This document shows, in pieces, positions 63,032 through 64,000 of a DNA stretch of 64,000 bases. The stretch spans positions 248,001-312,000 of the forward strand of contig NZ_FPCK01000002.1 in NCBI RefSeq assembly GCF_900116545.1. The letters are read 5' to 3'. This stretch comes from Devosia crocina. GTDB taxonomy: Bacteria > Pseudomonadota > Alphaproteobacteria > Rhizobiales > Devosiaceae. The first letter of the stretch is position 1. Each line of letters opens with the position of its first letter. The notes below the pieces were generated by a model. It saw only the letters and a list, made by a program, of their open reading frames with translations. It had not been told where the DNA came from and ran no database searches. Position numbers and translations under genes: made by a program.

Positions 63032-63504
63032 GAAGGATCACCCTCCGGCCGCCACTCGCCCTGTGCCTTGAGCGCATCCACAACTTCGCGCGGCAGATAG
63101 TTTTCATCGTGTTTGGCGAGGACATTGGACGCGGTGAAACCACCATCAGGCCCGATCGCACCTTCAGCGACAACGCCCTGCCCTTCGCGGAAGAGATCGG
63201 GCAGAATGCCACGATATTGGGCCGTGATCTCGCTGGCGCCGTCGGTAACGATGAAGGTGTTTTCCTGTCCTTCCCGTGTCCAGCTCCCTTCCTTGACAAG
63301 CCCCCCCAGACGAATGGATTGACCTGGCTCGACACCGCGGGCCGCAATTTCTGTTGGCGAATAGAAAAACACGATCTGATCGCGCAACGCGGTCAGCACG
63401 AGCGCTGCTGCAAGCGCCAGAACAAGCCCGAGCCCGGCAATGATGGCAAGGCGCTTCTGCTTGCGCGACCAGCCTTTGCGGCGAACGGCACCAGACATGC
63501 TCAT
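63028..63504 (-). CDS. ccmE: Haem chaperone CcmE (CycJ)
   Basis: A 158-residue membrane-anchored periplasmic haem carrier. One helix (about 20-42) precedes the OB-fold with VKEGSWTR, and the covalent haem-binding His in LAKHDENYLP. Its ATG overlaps the ccmI stop (ATGA). The carried haem would feed cytochromes such as the c' protein at 20.9 kb. Confidence 0.95.
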   Translation of the reverse strand: MSMSGAVRRKGWSRKQKRLAIIAGLGLVLALAAALVLTALRDQIVFFYSPTEIAARGVEPGQSIRLGGLVKEGSWTREGQENTFIVTDGASEITAQYRGILPDLFREGQGVVAEGAIGPDGGFTASNVLAKHDENYLPREVVDALKAQGEWRPEGDPS

Positions 63505-64000
63505 GGCTCAACTCCATTCAGTTCAAGGCCGGCTGACAGGGCGATCGTGTCAAGTTCGCCCCGGTCGAAAGCTTGCGGATAGGCGGAAACGGCCCGGTCA
63601 TATGCCAGTTGCGCCTCGGAGAGATCGCCGAGGACAATGTAGGATCGCACCAATTGCGTCCACTCTTCCACCGAGCCTCCAGACTCATAAAGTCGGCTCG
63701 ACAGGCTCGACACCATCGCTCCGATCATTTCCGCTTGCTGCTCGGCGCTGGTGTCCACCCCGTTGTTCTGGGCCACGGCAAGGCCCTGGCGTGCAGCCTC
63801 GAGCCACGGCTCGCCTCCCTCTGCCAGCGCAAGAGCGGCTTGCCAGAACTGCGCGGCTTCCTGGTATTGACCCATGCGCGTCAGTTCGGCAGCAAGGTAG
63901 AGCCTTGATTGCACATGTCTGCCGTCGAGCGCCGCAGCGGTGCGCAGATGGGCCATCGCTGTTTCCGAGCCCTGTCCACCCGCTTCGAGCAGGAGCGCTT
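63501..64000 (-). CDS. ccmI: Cytochrome c maturation protein CcmI (CycH), partial at window end
   Basis: C-terminal 165 residues or so of the apocytochrome-binding TPR protein; the frame stays open to base 64000, so the 5' end is outside. TPR-like helices are visible (HLRTAAALDGRHVQSRLYLA, then QYQEAAQFWQAALAL and LSEAQLAYDRAVSAYP). Position upstream of ccmE with a 4-bp overlap gives the usual ccmI-E-F-H order. An internal ATG at 63956 is not the start. Confidence 0.88.
   Translation of the reverse strand, partial: ALLLEAGGQGSETAMAHLRTAAALDGRHVQSRLYLAAELTRMGQYQEAAQFWQAALALAEGGEPWLEAARQGLAVAQNNGVDTSAEQQAEMIGAMVSSLSSRLYESGGSVEEWTQLVRSYIVLGDLSEAQLAYDRAVSAYPQAFDRGELDTIALSAGLELNGVEP

Overview
The window is a 64-kb piece of a high-GC bacterial chromosome, almost certainly alphaproteobacterial and most likely from the Hyphomicrobiales (a Devosia/Pelagibacterium-like genome would fit, but genus is only a guess). 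The signs are the large NAD-glutamate dehydrogenase, class II DAHP synthase, PdhS-family (PleC/DivJ-like) and HWE histidine kinases, an EcfG-type promoter, a ccmIEFH cytochrome c maturation operon next to glnE, the DUF2865 protein, and a RIME-like palindromic repeat of the kind known from rhizobia. Coding density is about 93%. I see no tRNA, rRNA, CRISPR array, integrase, transposase or prophage gene, so this is mostly ordinary core chromosome with a few accessory modules.

Layout. 1-5.4 kb: tail of NAD-GDH, fructose-1,6-bisphosphatase, an AGE-family sugar epimerase/isomerase behind an operator-like repeat array, an SDR dehydrogenase and a CysQ-like phosphatase. 5.5-10.8 kb: a PadR regulator, periplasmic adaptor and RND pump, ended by a clear terminator. 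10.9-13.6 kb: GNAT, then an Atm1-type ABC exporter translationally coupled to a Cys-rich ArsR regulator. 13.8-20.6 kb (minus strand): a compact run cysS > DUF559 > VOC > GFA > GFA > cimA > LysM, with a palindromic repeat lying in frame inside the DUF559 gene. 20.8-27.7 kb: cytochrome c', FAH-family hydrolase, DUF2865 protein, a GluRS paralogue, nadE and an outer-membrane barrel. 27.9-30.4 kb: a stand-alone receiver protein converging on a triple-PAS HWE kinase. 30.4-38.4 kb: DAHP synthase, glutathione reductase, DUF2059, rpiA, L,D-transpeptidase, moaA, a hydrolase behind a perfect EcfG-type promoter, VOC and Lrp. 38.7-43.8 kb: PdhS-type kinase, secreted unknown, cobT, TIGR02281 protease, dusA. 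43.9-48.1 kb: uspA, FGGY sugar kinase and NDH-2 behind an FNR/FixK box, then a DMT permease. 48.2-52.8 kb: beta-mannosidase and an ABC exporter. 53-64 kb: pepN, a second PdhS-type kinase, glnE and ccmH-F-E-I.

How genes may work together. The PadR-adaptor-RND set looks like a self-regulated efflux operon. ArsR-Atm1 looks like a thiol/metal-sensing regulator controlling its own exporter. The uspA-kinase-NDH-2 run looks like an oxygen-responsive unit. The HWE kinase, the receiver protein and the two EcfG-type promoter matches all point to the alphaproteobacterial general stress response. The stretch between pepN and the second kinase carries DnaA-box-like repeats and a near-consensus CtrA site, which would suit a cell-cycle kinase gene.

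Nothing here is a clear, complete, previously undescribed system. The best leads are regulatory or structural: the GCTAR operator array (about 2.2 kb), the ArsR-Atm1 pair, the in-frame palindromic element, the exact 38-bp repeat in the tandem GFA genes, the O2/stress promoters, the DnaA/CtrA-like region, and an unexpected excess of proteins ending in Ala-Ala-Glu.
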